A DNA stretch of 64,000 bases, from the NCBI RefSeq assembly GCF_003014695.1, contig NZ_PYAS01000006.1, positions 186,001 to 250,000 of the forward strand. Reading direction: 5' to 3'. Origin of the DNA: Dyadobacter jiangsuensis (GTDB taxonomy: Bacteria > Bacteroidota > Bacteroidia > Cytophagales > Spirosomataceae). A program made the position numbers and the translations under genes. The notes under the pieces were generated by a model. The model had not been told where the DNA came from. It worked only from the letters and a program-made list of their open reading frames with translations, and did not search any database. Positions 48,945 to 58,086 of the stretch are shown here, piece by piece (the first letter of the stretch is position 1; each line of letters begins with the position of its first letter).

Positions 48945-49565
48945 ATGCCGGAAAATACAGAATTCAACATAGATCAAGACAAAAATTACGAAATGAACGA
49001 GGATAAAGCTTCATTGGAAACTGACAATCTGGTAAACGAAGAAAATTCCGAAATTTCCAACAATGTACCTCTGGACAATGCAGGTCAGGAGATTACCGGT
49101 GAGGCTCCCAAAGCCGACCCGTTAGCCGCAGCAAAGGCTGAAATCGCTGAATTGAAAGACAAATACCTGCGCCTTTACGCAGATTTTGAGAACTTCCGCC
49201 GCCGCACTGCCAAGGAGAAACTGGAAATGATCTCCGGAGCGAGCGCCGATACGGTAAAGCTCATCCTCCCGATTGTCGATGATTTCGAACGCGCCAAGGT
49301 TTCTTTTGATTCTTCTACGGATATCGAAGCATTGAAAGAAGGTGTGGACCTGATTTACACCAAATTGTATAAAGCCCTCGAATCCAAAGGCCTGAAAGCC
49401 ATGGAATCGAAAGGGGCCGACTTCGACGCTGAAATCCACGAATCCATCGCGCAGTTTCCTGCACCGTCGGAAGATCTGAAAGGAAAGGTGATTGATGAAA
49501 TTGAAAAAGGATATTACCTGAACGACAAGGTCATTCGTTACGCCAAAGTAATCGTAGGCGCCTAA
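48945..49565 (+). CDS. grpE: Nucleotide exchange factor GrpE
   Basis: Releases ADP from DnaK in the Hsp70 cycle. The 206-residue protein has an acidic, disordered N-terminus (1-60), a long coiled-coil helix (AAAKAEIAELKDKYLRLYAD) and the FENFRRRTAKEK motif at about 82-93. The C-terminal beta-wing includes FDAEIHESIAQFPAP and GYYLNDKVIRYAKVIVG. It is 40 bases upstream of dnaJ in the expected chaperone operon. dnaK is not in the window. Confidence 0.96.
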   Translation: MPENTEFNIDQDKNYEMNEDKASLETDNLVNEENSEISNNVPLDNAGQEITGEAPKADPLAAAKAEIAELKDKYLRLYADFENFRRRTAKEKLEMISGASADTVKLILPIVDDFERAKVSFDSSTDIEALKEGVDLIYTKLYKALESKGLKAMESKGADFDAEIHESIAQFPAPSEDLKGKVIDEIEKGYYLNDKVIRYAKVIVGA

Positions 49566-49605
49566 TGCTCTCAACCTTCCTTACAGGATACATCAGTAAT
49601 TAAAA

Positions 49606-50766
49606 ATGGCAAAGAAAAGAGATTATTATGAAGTCCTTGGCGTGGATCGTGGCGCCTCCGCGGATGAAATCAAGAAAGCTTACCGCAAGCTCGCGATCAA
49701 GTTCCACCCGGACAAAAACCCCAACGACCCTACGGCGGAAGACAAGTTCAAAGAAGCGGCAGAGGCGTACAGCATTCTGAGCGACGAGAACAAACGCCAG
49801 CGTTACGATCAGTTCGGGCACGCCGGTGTTGGCGGTGCCTCGGGCGGCGGAGCAGGCGGTTTCGGCGGTGGTTTCTCCATGGACGACATTTTCTCGCAAT
49901 TCGGGGATATTTTCGGAGATAGCAGCCCGTTTGGCGATATTTTCGGCCGTCAGGGCGGAAATGGCCGCAGGGTTCGCAAAGGCTCCGACCTTCGGATTAA
50001 GCTGAAACTGAACCTTGAAGAGGTTGCGAACGGGGTTGAGAAGAAGATCAAGGTAAAAAGACACGTTACCTGTAATACCTGCGGTGGCAACGGTGCTAAA
50101 AATGGCACGTCGTTGACCAACTGTAATGGCTGTAACGGAACCGGCCAGGTGCGCAAAGTGGTGAGCACCATGCTCGGCCAGATGGTTTCAACCGCTACTT
50201 GTCCTACTTGTAATGGCGATGGCAAGATTATCAGCGAACGTTGCGACTCCTGCGCAGGCGAGGGCCGCTTGTTGCAAGACGACCTGATCACGCTCAATAT
50301 TCCGGGCGGTGTGGCCGAAGGCATGCAGCTCTCGATGTCGGGCAAAGGAAACGTTCCTGCACGCGGGGGCGTCGCAGGCGACCTGTTGATCGTGATCGAA
50401 GAAGAGGAGGATGCATTGCTTAAAAGAGACGGCAACAACGTCGTATTCGACATGCATCTGAGCTTTATCGACGCGGCGCTCGGGACTTCGGTTGAAATAC
50501 CGACCATTGACGGCAAAGCACGCATTAACATTGAATCGGGAACCCAGGCGGGCAAAATTCTTCGCCTCAAAGGCAAAGGTATCAAAGACCTGAATGGTTA
50601 CGGAAAAGGCGACCAGCTGGTACATATTAATGTATGGACACCTCAGCAGCTGACTTCGGACGAGCGCTCAACACTTGAATCGCTCCGTCACTCACCGAAC
50701 TTCCAGCCAAAGCCGGGCAAAAATGAGAAAGGCTTTTTTGATAAAATGAAAGATTTCTTCCATTGA
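49606..50766 (+). CDS. dnaJ: Chaperone DnaJ
   Basis: Hsp40 co-chaperone that delivers unfolded clients to DnaK and stimulates its ATPase. The 386-residue class I protein has the J domain with the HPD motif (FHPDKNPND), a Gly/Phe-rich linker ([16 protein letters not shown]), four zinc-binding CxxCxGxG repeats ([32 protein letters not shown]) and the C-terminal substrate domains. It is cotranscribed with grpE and followed by a hairpin terminator. Confidence 0.98.
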   Translation: MAKKRDYYEVLGVDRGASADEIKKAYRKLAIKFHPDKNPNDPTAEDKFKEAAEAYSILSDENKRQRYDQFGHAGVGGASGGGAGGFGGGFSMDDIFSQFGDIFGDSSPFGDIFGRQGGNGRRVRKGSDLRIKLKLNLEEVANGVEKKIKVKRHVTCNTCGGNGAKNGTSLTNCNGCNGTGQVRKVVSTMLGQMVSTATCPTCNGDGKIISERCDSCAGEGRLLQDDLITLNIPGGVAEGMQLSMSGKGNVPARGGVAGDLLIVIEEEEDALLKRDGNNVVFDMHLSFIDAALGTSVEIPTIDGKARINIESGTQAGKILRLKGKGIKDLNGYGKGDQLVHINVWTPQQLTSDERSTLESLRHSPNFQPKPGKNEKGFFDKMKDFFH

Positions 50767-50790
50767 TCATGCCTGTTCAATAAATATTCC

Positions 50791-50825
50791 AAAAGAGCTG
50801 CTTCTTAACCGGAGCGGCTCTTTTT
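50791..50825 (+). terminator. Intrinsic terminator of grpE-dnaJ
   Basis: AAAAGAGCTGCT (50791-50802) pairs with AGCGGCTCTTTT (50813-50824) with one G-T wobble, followed by further T. It lies 25 bases past the dnaJ stop. Confidence 0.85.
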
Positions 50826-50891
50826 GCTTGACACCAATAGCGGCGAGCCGCAACTCATCATCGATCATTCAATAACCAAAAACATTACAAA

Positions 50892-52082
50892 ATGAAATCT
50901 CTATTGCTTACCGGCGCATGGCTTTGCACGGGCCTCGCCTGTCCGGGACTTGTTGCCGCGCAAACCACGCCTGCCGAAATCACATTTGCTACTTACAATG
51001 TGAGTATGGAAGCCGAAAACTACATTCCACGAGGCACCCCGGGGAACTCCGAGAAGGTCTTGATTAAAGAACTCGCTTCCGGCTCAAACCAGCAAATCAA
51101 AAACATTGCTCAGATCATCAAAACCGTCCGCCCTGATGTGATTCTGCTCAACGAGTTCGATTACATCAAAAATCCACAGGAAGGTGCAGCGCAGTTTGTA
51201 AAGACCTACCTGAAAGAGGATTCGAATGGCGCAAAAGGCATTGATTATCCTTACTACTATTATTCGACCGTCAATACCGGCCAACCGACTCCTTACGACC
51301 TCGACAGAAACGGCAAAAATGAGCAGTTCGGCTCCGATGCCTGGGGATTCGGCAACTATCCCGGCCAATACGGAATGGTACTCCTATCGCGCTTTCCGAT
51401 CGACACCAAAGCGATACGGACATTCCAGCATTTCAAATGGAAGGACATGCCCAATGCATTAAAAACCACTACCGAAGACGGCGCCGATTGGTACGCTCCG
51501 GAAGCCTGGGCTCAGTTCCCGCTTTCCTCTAAATCGCATTGGGATATCCCGGTAAAAGTAGGCAACAAAACCATCCACGTCCTCGCCAGCCACCCTACTC
51601 CACCCTCGTTCGACGGTAAAGAGGACCGCAACGGCAAGCGCAACCACGACGAGATCCGCTTCTGGAACGACTATATCACCGCTGGTAAAGGCAACTACAT
51701 TTACGACGACAAAGGCAAAAAAGGCGGCCTCGCCACAAGCGCCTCGTTCGTAATCCTAGGCGATCAGAATGCCTCTCCTGACGAAGGCAACGCCATCCCG
51801 GACGGCATCCGCCAGCTCCTCGCGAATCCGGCTGTAAACGGCAACACGGCTCCCGCAAGCAAAGGCGGTGCAGAGCATTCGCCCACCAATGCATTTGCCA
51901 AAAATCACACCGCATTCTGGCGCATGCGCGCGGATTATGTGCTACCCTCGCGCAAGGGGTTTCAAATCATCGACAGCGGCGTTTTCTGGCCCGCGAAAGG
52001 TGAACCGATGGCGGAGCTGGTAGAGAAGCGGGAGTCGAGCTCCGATCACCGGTTGGTTTGGGTTAGGGTGAAGGTGGAGTAA
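50892..52082 (+). CDS. Secreted endonuclease/exonuclease/phosphatase family protein
   Basis: A 396-residue exported enzyme of the EEP (DNase I-like) fold. The signal peptide ends VAA-QTT. Catalytic-fold motifs: FATYNVSMEAEN at the start of the domain, VILLNEFDYI (metal-binding Glu), HVLASHPTPPSF, FVILGDQNASPDEG (D-x-N), and the terminal SSDHRLVW with the catalytic His. The C-terminus ends immediately after the last strand. Such secreted EEP proteins may cleave phosphodiesters in nucleic acids, lipids or inositol phosphates; the substrate is unknown. Terminators lie on both sides, so it is monocistronic. Confidence 0.88.
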   Translation: MKSLLLTGAWLCTGLACPGLVAAQTTPAEITFATYNVSMEAENYIPRGTPGNSEKVLIKELASGSNQQIKNIAQIIKTVRPDVILLNEFDYIKNPQEGAAQFVKTYLKEDSNGAKGIDYPYYYYSTVNTGQPTPYDLDRNGKNEQFGSDAWGFGNYPGQYGMVLLSRFPIDTKAIRTFQHFKWKDMPNALKTTTEDGADWYAPEAWAQFPLSSKSHWDIPVKVGNKTIHVLASHPTPPSFDGKEDRNGKRNHDEIRFWNDYITAGKGNYIYDDKGKKGGLATSASFVILGDQNASPDEGNAIPDGIRQLLANPAVNGNTAPASKGGAEHSPTNAFAKNHTAFWRMRADYVLPSRKGFQIIDSGVFWPAKGEPMAELVEKRESSSDHRLVWVRVKVE

Positions 52083-52127
52083 TGCTAGTGCATTTGAACT
52101 TCAAACAGTAGCCAACACATTCTAACT

Positions 52128-52167
52128 AACCACCAACGGCTCGGAATCATCCGGGCCGTTGGTGGTT
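52128..52167. terminator. Bidirectional terminator between convergent genes
   Basis: Positions 52128-52144 and 52151-52167 form a 17-bp stem with a single G-T wobble and the loop AATCAT. The right end coincides with the stop codon of the minus-strand gene. It can serve both the EEP gene and the lipoprotein cluster. Confidence 0.8.
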
Positions 52168-52565
52168 TAAAAGACCTTTGTCTTGATTGTTAGATGACCC
52201 TTTTTAGCCGTTCCGGGAATATAGTCAATCCGAACCTCCCTGTCATAGAAATCCCAACGGCCCGATGAATCGATGCGCCCGGCTGGAAGCTCAAAAGTCC
52301 ACACCCGGTGAATCGTATCCGGATAATATATCTCTACCCTGGCCGTACCGTCTAAATGTCCGGTGATGGACGCTTCTACGACGTCGGCATGCCGTGAGCG
52401 GGAAGAATCCTCAAACATATACGCCTGAGAAGGATCGGCAACTTCGAATACGCGTTCGTCTTCCATCCAGTACGGCCACATTAGCAGGAAGAATGCCAGG
52501 CCGATGAAGAACGCGATGATCAATTTGGCTACATTATCCGCGTTGAATAAACTTCTCCATTTCAT
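52167..52565 (-). CDS. Membrane-anchored member of a tandem small-protein family
   Basis: A 132-residue protein with a short cytoplasmic stretch, one transmembrane helix (about 14-35) and a periplasmic beta-rich domain. The domain shares with its two upstream neighbours the order VxDxSxxxxFxDS, a TGHLDGTARV strand, LPAGR, and the terminal AKKGHLTIKTKVF. The His-x-x-Cys-Cys motif of the other two is absent (HADVVEAS instead). Its ATG directly abuts the previous stop (TAAATG). I recognise no described family; the three genes look like a local duplication series of which this is the most diverged. Confidence 0.65.
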   Translation of the reverse strand: MKWRSLFNADNVAKLIIAFFIGLAFFLLMWPYWMEDERVFEVADPSQAYMFEDSSRSRHADVVEASITGHLDGTARVEIYYPDTIHRVWTFELPAGRIDSSGRWDFYDREVRIDYIPGTAKKGHLTIKTKVF

Positions 52566-52925
52566 TTAGTAGATCGATGTTTTGATTATCAGATTCCCCT
52601 TTTTCGCTTCGCAGGGAAAGTATTTGATAGCAATTTTTCTATACCCATAGAAATCTCCGTGTGAGTTCTCAATATTGACCTTACCCTTCGGTAAATGCAG
52701 ACTATCAATAAACCCTCCAATCAAATAGCCTTCGACAATTATCAAGGCGGGCGCATCCAGCGTTCCGGCCACGGAAGTGGAAACGCAACAGTCGGGATGA
52801 AACGAAGCAGAATCGGTAAATGTGTGCTCTTTTGACACGTCTGCGATGTAAAACTCTCCCTCTTCATATGAGCAACTGGTAGCTACAATGAACAGCAGGC
52901 TGGCAAACGTCTTGAAACCTTTCAT
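52566..52925 (-). CDS. Small lipoprotein, tandem paralogue B
   Basis: A 119-residue predicted lipoprotein (signal MKGFKTFASLLFIVATSC, lipidated Cys18) of unknown function. Mature part: YEEGEFYIADVS, a FTDSASFHPDCCVST segment with an adjacent cysteine pair, AGTLDAPALIIVEGYLIGG, LHLPKG, and the terminal AIKYFPCEAKKGNLIIKTSIY. It is near-identical in layout to the next gene upstream and clearly arose by tandem duplication. It starts 1 base after that gene's stop. The beta-strand-rich pattern suggests a small sandwich domain. Confidence 0.7.
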   Translation of the reverse strand: MKGFKTFASLLFIVATSCSYEEGEFYIADVSKEHTFTDSASFHPDCCVSTSVAGTLDAPALIIVEGYLIGGFIDSLHLPKGKVNIENSHGDFYGYRKIAIKYFPCEAKKGNLIIKTSIY

Positions 52926-52926
52926 C

Positions 52927-53313
52927 TTAATAAATTGATGTTTTAATTGTCAGACTCCCATTCTTCGCTTCGCCGGGGAAATATTTGATCACGATTTTCC
53001 TATACACATAGTGATCTTGCTGTGACTTGACGTATACGTTACCCTTCGGCAAATACAGACTATCGTTAAGTCCACCAATTAAATAGCTCTGAACCACTAC
53101 CAGGGCTGGCGCGTCCAACTTACCAGTCACTAATGTTGCCACGCAGCATCTGGGATGAAACCACGCCGAATCCGTGAAATAATGGTTTTGAGATACGTCC
53201 GTTATTTGAAATTCTCCTCTTTCAAATAAACATCCAGTGGTCGTTACTGTGGCTAGCAGGCTTGGAAACAGCCTGCTAGCCACATATTTTTTAACGATTT
53301 GAAATTGTTTCAT
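52927..53313 (-). CDS. Small lipoprotein, tandem paralogue A
   Basis: A 128-residue predicted lipoprotein. ATG 53313 gives signal MKQFQIVKKYVASRLFPSLL... with lipobox TTTGC; an alternative ATG at 53328 adds five residues and overlaps the upstream gene. The mature part, FERGEFQITDVS, FTDSAWFHPRCCVAT, TGKLDAPALVVVQSYLIGG, LYLPKG, IVIKYFPGEAKNGSLTIKTSIY, aligns end to end with paralogue B. Function is unknown. It sits 5 bases after the larger lipoprotein gene and is presumably translated with it. Confidence 0.68.
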   Translation of the reverse strand: MKQFQIVKKYVASRLFPSLLATVTTTGCLFERGEFQITDVSQNHYFTDSAWFHPRCCVATLVTGKLDAPALVVVQSYLIGGLNDSLYLPKGNVYVKSQQDHYVYRKIVIKYFPGEAKNGSLTIKTSIY

Positions 53314-53318
53314 ATAGC

Positions 53319-54584
53319 TCAATGACATCTATTGGCTCCGTTTGTCCAAAAAAATGTTTGAGGTGTACCAATGGACACGTTTACTGGCATTAGTCTTTTA
53401 CCCTCCCCAAGCGCAATTTTTTTCAGAGCGGTATCCGCTATCAAGGCTAGTTTTAGGCCGGGATTGTGTATAGGCACAGTCGCCAAAGAAGCGCTAATAC
53501 TCTTGTAGATCTTAACCCCGAGATCATTATTATGCAAATCCATTTCCATCTGATTCGGCGGCGACTCCAATTCGTGGTTATTGGTGATTTGAAGAGCAGT
53601 TGATACTCCAAATTCCATGCACAGGATTGCGGACAACACAGCATGCTTATATGCATTCCAGTTACCGTCGTCCGAAAGATCGCAGTAAAACCATTCTGCG
53701 AAGGACATAGCCGCGGCCGTTGCGGAAGCGGCCTGTGGTATCATCCACAGTCTATTCAAGAAGTAATCTTTCTCCGTGTCATTGATCCCACCCCAAAAAC
53801 TGGATATATAAGGCAACTGCATTAATTCGTTGAATAGCACGGCACTTCCGCTGCTCAGCGATACATCCAGAGAATTCGCCCAGATTGTCCCGCTACCGCT
53901 AGAACCCGCGCTTACATACACCATCTCACAAGTAGTCTCCTGATAAACCCAGCCCGAACAACCATAGCCATCCACACAACCCTGATGATACCAATCCGTG
54001 CAGACTTCTACCATATCAGAAGTCCGGCCGCCTTTGTTAGGGCCGAATGCGGCTACCTGCTTTCCTTCTTCATAAATCAAACCGTTGACGAGCTTCCCGT
54101 CCATGTCGAAGAAGTAGACTTTGCCTTCGAAATTGGCGGGATCGATTTGGCCATTCTTGACTCTTGGCTCGTAATCCGCATCGAATACCGTCCGCATTTC
54201 TATGGCTTCGATCTTCCCGCGTACCTTGCGCACAATAAGGCTTCGGTGGATTCTTCCGGCCACATTTTCCTCATCGGGCTTACGTTTGTCCTTCCGGCCG
54301 TCTTTAATGCGGCAACCGAGAAAATTGCCCGATAACACCGGCGCTACCACGATTTCATCGTCCTCCGCCACTTTCCGCTGCGTCGCAGCTCCCCAAATCA
54401 CTTTGTCATCAGGCTGCCCGACGCTCCGGGATGATTTGCGAAAGTCAGAATACCATTTCTGAGCTTGTCCGACCGTGAAGTCGTCGGAGGGTAACACATT
54501 TGCTTTTTCACCCGTGTCTTTACATCCAAACACAAAGGCAAAAGCAATCACCAGCTCCACGCGCCGGATAGAGCATTTCTTCAT
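53319..54584 (-). CDS. Lipoprotein with Cys-rich middle and C-terminal DUF6973-like domain
   Basis: A 421-residue predicted lipoprotein (lipobox VFGC, Cys21). Residues 35-185 form a conserved-looking secreted N-terminal region with IHRSLIVRKVRGKIEAIEM and FFDMDGKLVNGLIYEEGK. Residues 195-219 hold four cysteines (C195, C203, C209, C219) around a Trp/Tyr-rich stretch. A Ser/Gly linker is followed by a helical domain with spaced polar motifs Y312-K-H314-A, N336-H337-E338 and M348-D-L-H351-N-N, which resembles DUF6973; I recall that name only with moderate certainty. A conserved N-part joined to a distinct C-terminal domain recalls secreted polymorphic effectors, but no toxic activity can be asserted. 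It leads the three-paralogue cluster. Confidence 0.6.
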   Translation of the reverse strand: MKKCSIRRVELVIAFAFVFGCKDTGEKANVLPSDDFTVGQAQKWYSDFRKSSRSVGQPDDKVIWGAATQRKVAEDDEIVVAPVLSGNFLGCRIKDGRKDKRKPDEENVAGRIHRSLIVRKVRGKIEAIEMRTVFDADYEPRVKNGQIDPANFEGKVYFFDMDGKLVNGLIYEEGKQVAAFGPNKGGRTSDMVEVCTDWYHQGCVDGYGCSGWVYQETTCEMVYVSAGSSGSGTIWANSLDVSLSSGSAVLFNELMQLPYISSFWGGINDTEKDYFLNRLWMIPQAASATAAAMSFAEWFYCDLSDDGNWNAYKHAVLSAILCMEFGVSTALQITNNHELESPPNQMEMDLHNNDLGVKIYKSISASLATVPIHNPGLKLALIADTALKKIALGEGKRLMPVNVSIGTPQTFFWTNGANRCH

Positions 54585-54624
54585 AAATTTGAAAGGTTTT
54601 GGTTAACAACTTGACTCAAACCGC

Positions 54625-54671
54625 AACCCCGCCCGTCAGGTACCAAGCTTACGGCGGGGTTTTGTTTTTTG
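54625..54671 (+). terminator. Orphan plus-strand intrinsic terminator in a 372-base gap
   Basis: AACCCCGCC (54625-54633) pairs with GGCGGGGTT (54653-54661) and is followed on the plus strand by TTTGTTTTTT. No plus-strand gene precedes it for more than 2.5 kb, and on the minus strand no T-run follows. The rest of the gap 54585-54956 shows no coding frame, only the promoter area of the lipoprotein cluster and the terminator of the next gene. Confidence 0.7.
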
Positions 54672-54891
54672 TGAATGTTGAGATTCGCGCAGAGATATGC
54701 AAGCCACATTCACGTCGCAGGAGGGCACAATATCAAAATTGAAGGGAGACTGTATTTATCCAGCGAAAGAAGCTACCATAACCATCTCATTTTCAAATGA
54801 TCAAATCTAACCACCGGCAACTAACTTATCCCGTTGCTTGATAATTACTTCCCGCGCAGCATGTAGAAGAAGTTAATAAACGTCAAAAGGA

Positions 54892-54935
54892 GGTAAAAAG
54901 AAATGGCGGCATCTGCTTTCGCAAATGCCGCCATT
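54892..54935 (-). terminator. Intrinsic terminator of the DUF2723 gene
   Basis: AATGGCGGCAT (54902-54912) pairs with ATGCCGCCATT (54925-54935). On the minus strand the stem is followed by TCTTTTTACC. It lies 22 bases past the DUF2723 stop. Confidence 0.8.
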
Positions 54936-54956
54936 CGTATTTATCTTATTTAGATA

Positions 54957-57932
54957 TTACTGCCCTCCACCATACATATTAAACGCAGCCAGATGCTTCT
55001 GGAAAATCGCCTCGTATTTCTTCGCGGCGGCTTCCTGCTTCGCGTCGCGGCATTCCTGGACGATCACTTGCATGATGTACAGGTACACGTTGCTGTCGCG
55101 GCGGCGCGTGGTGGAATTGTTCTTCGCCCATGTCAGTACCTCATCTGCGCGGGTTGCCATGGTTTCGGCTATTTCAAGCGCTTTTTTGGTTTCGCCCAGG
55201 TCGAACAATGGACCGATGAAGTTGGCCGAGAACTGGTCGTATGGAATGCTCTTGTCCGGCATAGTGGTCAGCGAGCGTTCGATGGCTTTTTTCGCTTCTT
55301 CCTTGCGACCATCGGCAATCAGTTGGCCGGTAAGGCGTAGGAACGCGATACGTGCAGTCGCTACCGGTGAACCGAGATAAGTGTTGTCATAATAAGTGTT
55401 CGGATTGTCGAGCTCGCGCCAGAACATCTTCGTCATCAGATTATTATACATCACATCCGCATTCACGTAGCCATCGCTCGCTCCCGGCACTTTCACCGGC
55501 AGCAGGCGGTAGGCGTAGCCTTCCAACTGCATGTACTCTTTCAGGTTCAGGTAGCTCGATCCGCCCAGGGTCGACGAGAAGTAAATAGGACGTTTCCAGT
55601 CGTTGGACGCGATGATATCTAGCATGATCAGGTCTGATTTGTACAAATCGCCTTTACCAATCGTCCAGCTGATCGAATCGCTCACGAATGGAACGAGGTC
55701 GCTTTTAATGATATTCATCTTCTTAACAGCCTCTGCATCCACCGGCAGGAACAACACCGATGACGGCAGAATGGACGTCATATCTCCGCTGGTCAATGGC
55801 ACCTGAATCGCTTTGTTCTCTTGTTTTACCAATCCAAGGTATTCTTTCAGGTTGATACCCGCTTTTACGCTTGGGATTTCATAGAAAGGCACGATATCGT
55901 TCTTTCCGAATGCGTAGTTGTTCTTGTCGAGCGAAATCGGCAGCGCTTCCGACAAATAAGTCTTGCGCTTCATCTGGTCGATATACCAGTCGGTCCCGAG
56001 AAGGCTCAGGTTACACACACGCACGTCAGTACGGAAGCCTTCTACTTCCTGTACGTACCACAACGGGAATGTATCGTTATCACCGCCTGTGAAAAGAATC
56101 GCATTCGGTGCGCAGGAGTTCAGGAGGTTTTTCGCGAAATCAACCGAGTGATAACGGTGGTCGCGGTTGTGGTTATCCCAGCCTTTGGTTCCCATAATGA
56201 CAGGAGCTACCAGACCCAATGCAGTCGCAACGCCGGCACGGGCCGTACCGCTTTTCACAAACTTGCTGATCGCATCCGCAATGGCGATTACGCCGTAGCC
56301 AATCCAGATACAGAAAATGTAGAATGAACCCACGTAAATATAGTCACGCTCCCGCGGTTCGGTGGGCGGAGAGTTGAGGTAAACCACCAACGCCACGCCT
56401 GTCAGGATGAACAACAGACCCAACACGAGGAGGTCGCGCTTCTGGCGGAAATAGCAGATCACGATACCGAACAAGCCGAGAAGGAACGGCAGCATATAGT
56501 AATTATCATGCGCCTTATTATGAGCGATAGGCTCAGGGTATTTGGTGGAAACGTCCCACGGCGTCATGTTACCTGCGCCCTCTTCATCGCTCTCACGACC
56601 TACGAAGTTCCACAAGAAATAACGCCAGTACATATGCCCGATCTGGTACGAGAACATGAAGGACAGGTTATGCGACATGGTTGGTTTCTGACCTTCTGCC
56701 AGACCGGTCATTTGCATATACAATTGCGGGTGTCCCGGCTGCGTGCTGTACATACGCGGCAACAGCATATTTGCGCCCGGCTCGTATTCGTACTCCGGAC
56801 GGTAGTCGTAAATGACGTATTTGCCATCCTGCTTGCGGTACATCGGCGCACCGCGTTTCTGGCTTACCGGGCGTGAGACGAACGACGGCCCGTACAACAA
56901 CGGACGGCTGCCATATTGCTCGCGTTTCAGGTAAGATACGAAGCTTAATACATCATTCGGGTTGTTTTCATTGATCGGCGGGTTGTACTCGGCACGTACC
57001 AGTACCATCAGGTAGCTGGCGTAGCCGATCAATACAAATGCCAGTGAAAGCAAGCTGGTATTCAACAGCACATTGCCTTTCTTTTGGGAAAAACGGATTC
57101 CCCAGATCAGCGCGCCGATGAACAATATAATGAAGAAGATCACCCCTGATTTGTAGGGTAATCCCAAAGTATTTACAAAGAATATCTCAAATTTACCCGC
57201 AACACTCGGCAAGCCCGGGATGATACCGGAGTTGATGATCCCCAAAACTACCAGACCGCCAACGAAAGCCATAATACCTCCGAAAACACTGACTTTCTGA
57301 TACTTCTTGAAATAATAAACCAATGCAAGCGCCGGAATCGTAACAAGGTTCAACAAGTGAACACCGATAGATAATCCAACGAGGTAGGCGATCAGGATCA
57401 GCCAACGATTCTCCGTCGCAGGGTCTTGGATGCGCTCCCATTTGAATACAGCCCAGATCACAATGGCTGTAAAGAAGGACGACAAACCGTAAACCTCAGC
57501 TTCCACGGCCGAGAACCAGAAGGAATCGGACCAGGTATAAGCCAATGCACCAACAATACCGGCTCCCATTACAAGAAGCGTATCAGCTTGTGTCAGCTCT
57601 TCGTCATTTTTGGCAACCAGTTTGCGAACCAGCAGGGTAATGGTCCAGAAGAGGAACAGGATGGTGAATGCGCTGCTCAGCACCGATACCATATTGATCC
57701 AGTATGCTACTTGCAGCAGATCTCCCATGGCGAACAGGGAGAAAATACGGCCGATCAACAGGAAGAACGGCGCACCGGGAGGGTGAGGAACCTGTAATTT
57801 GAATGCACAGGCGATAAACTCCCCGCAATCCCAGAAACTGGCAGTACGTTCGACGGTAAGGGCGTAGGTGATGAATGCAATAGCAAAGACAATCCAACCC
57901 GTAAGGTTGTTTGTACGGCTGAAACGGGTCAT
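54957..57932 (-). CDS. DUF2723 family (TMEM260-like) polytopic membrane protein
   Basis: A 991-residue protein with about a dozen transmembrane helices in the first 600 residues and a large periplasmic C-terminal part with TPR-like helices (about 860-980). The N-terminal signature TASFWDCGEFIACAFKLQVPHPPGAPFF is the hallmark of DUF2723. The family is classed as GT-C-like and is related to eukaryotic TMEM260, a protein O-mannosyltransferase; that the bacterial member glycosylates proteins is inference. The WDCGEF acidic pair fits the catalytic-base position of GT-C enzymes. It is monocistronic with its own terminator. Confidence 0.85.
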   Translation of the reverse strand: MTRFSRTNNLTGWIVFAIAFITYALTVERTASFWDCGEFIACAFKLQVPHPPGAPFFLLIGRIFSLFAMGDLLQVAYWINMVSVLSSAFTILFLFWTITLLVRKLVAKNDEELTQADTLLVMGAGIVGALAYTWSDSFWFSAVEAEVYGLSSFFTAIVIWAVFKWERIQDPATENRWLILIAYLVGLSIGVHLLNLVTIPALALVYYFKKYQKVSVFGGIMAFVGGLVVLGIINSGIIPGLPSVAGKFEIFFVNTLGLPYKSGVIFFIILFIGALIWGIRFSQKKGNVLLNTSLLSLAFVLIGYASYLMVLVRAEYNPPINENNPNDVLSFVSYLKREQYGSRPLLYGPSFVSRPVSQKRGAPMYRKQDGKYVIYDYRPEYEYEPGANMLLPRMYSTQPGHPQLYMQMTGLAEGQKPTMSHNLSFMFSYQIGHMYWRYFLWNFVGRESDEEGAGNMTPWDVSTKYPEPIAHNKAHDNYYMLPFLLGLFGIVICYFRQKRDLLVLGLLFILTGVALVVYLNSPPTEPRERDYIYVGSFYIFCIWIGYGVIAIADAISKFVKSGTARAGVATALGLVAPVIMGTKGWDNHNRDHRYHSVDFAKNLLNSCAPNAILFTGGDNDTFPLWYVQEVEGFRTDVRVCNLSLLGTDWYIDQMKRKTYLSEALPISLDKNNYAFGKNDIVPFYEIPSVKAGINLKEYLGLVKQENKAIQVPLTSGDMTSILPSSVLFLPVDAEAVKKMNIIKSDLVPFVSDSISWTIGKGDLYKSDLIMLDIIASNDWKRPIYFSSTLGGSSYLNLKEYMQLEGYAYRLLPVKVPGASDGYVNADVMYNNLMTKMFWRELDNPNTYYDNTYLGSPVATARIAFLRLTGQLIADGRKEEAKKAIERSLTTMPDKSIPYDQFSANFIGPLFDLGETKKALEIAETMATRADEVLTWAKNNSTTRRRDSNVYLYIMQVIVQECRDAKQEAAAKKYEAIFQKHLAAFNMYGGGQ

Positions 57933-58086
57933 CTGAAAGACGGTAAATTTGAAAAAGTTATATGCACAATGCGCAAAGATGGCGACTCTTTTTGAGCAGT
58001 TCTATCAATGATCGGCCAAAATTAGCAAAATAACCACAACGGCAACGGTTTGCGAATCTTAAAAAACGTTAAACGGGCCTGCGGCC

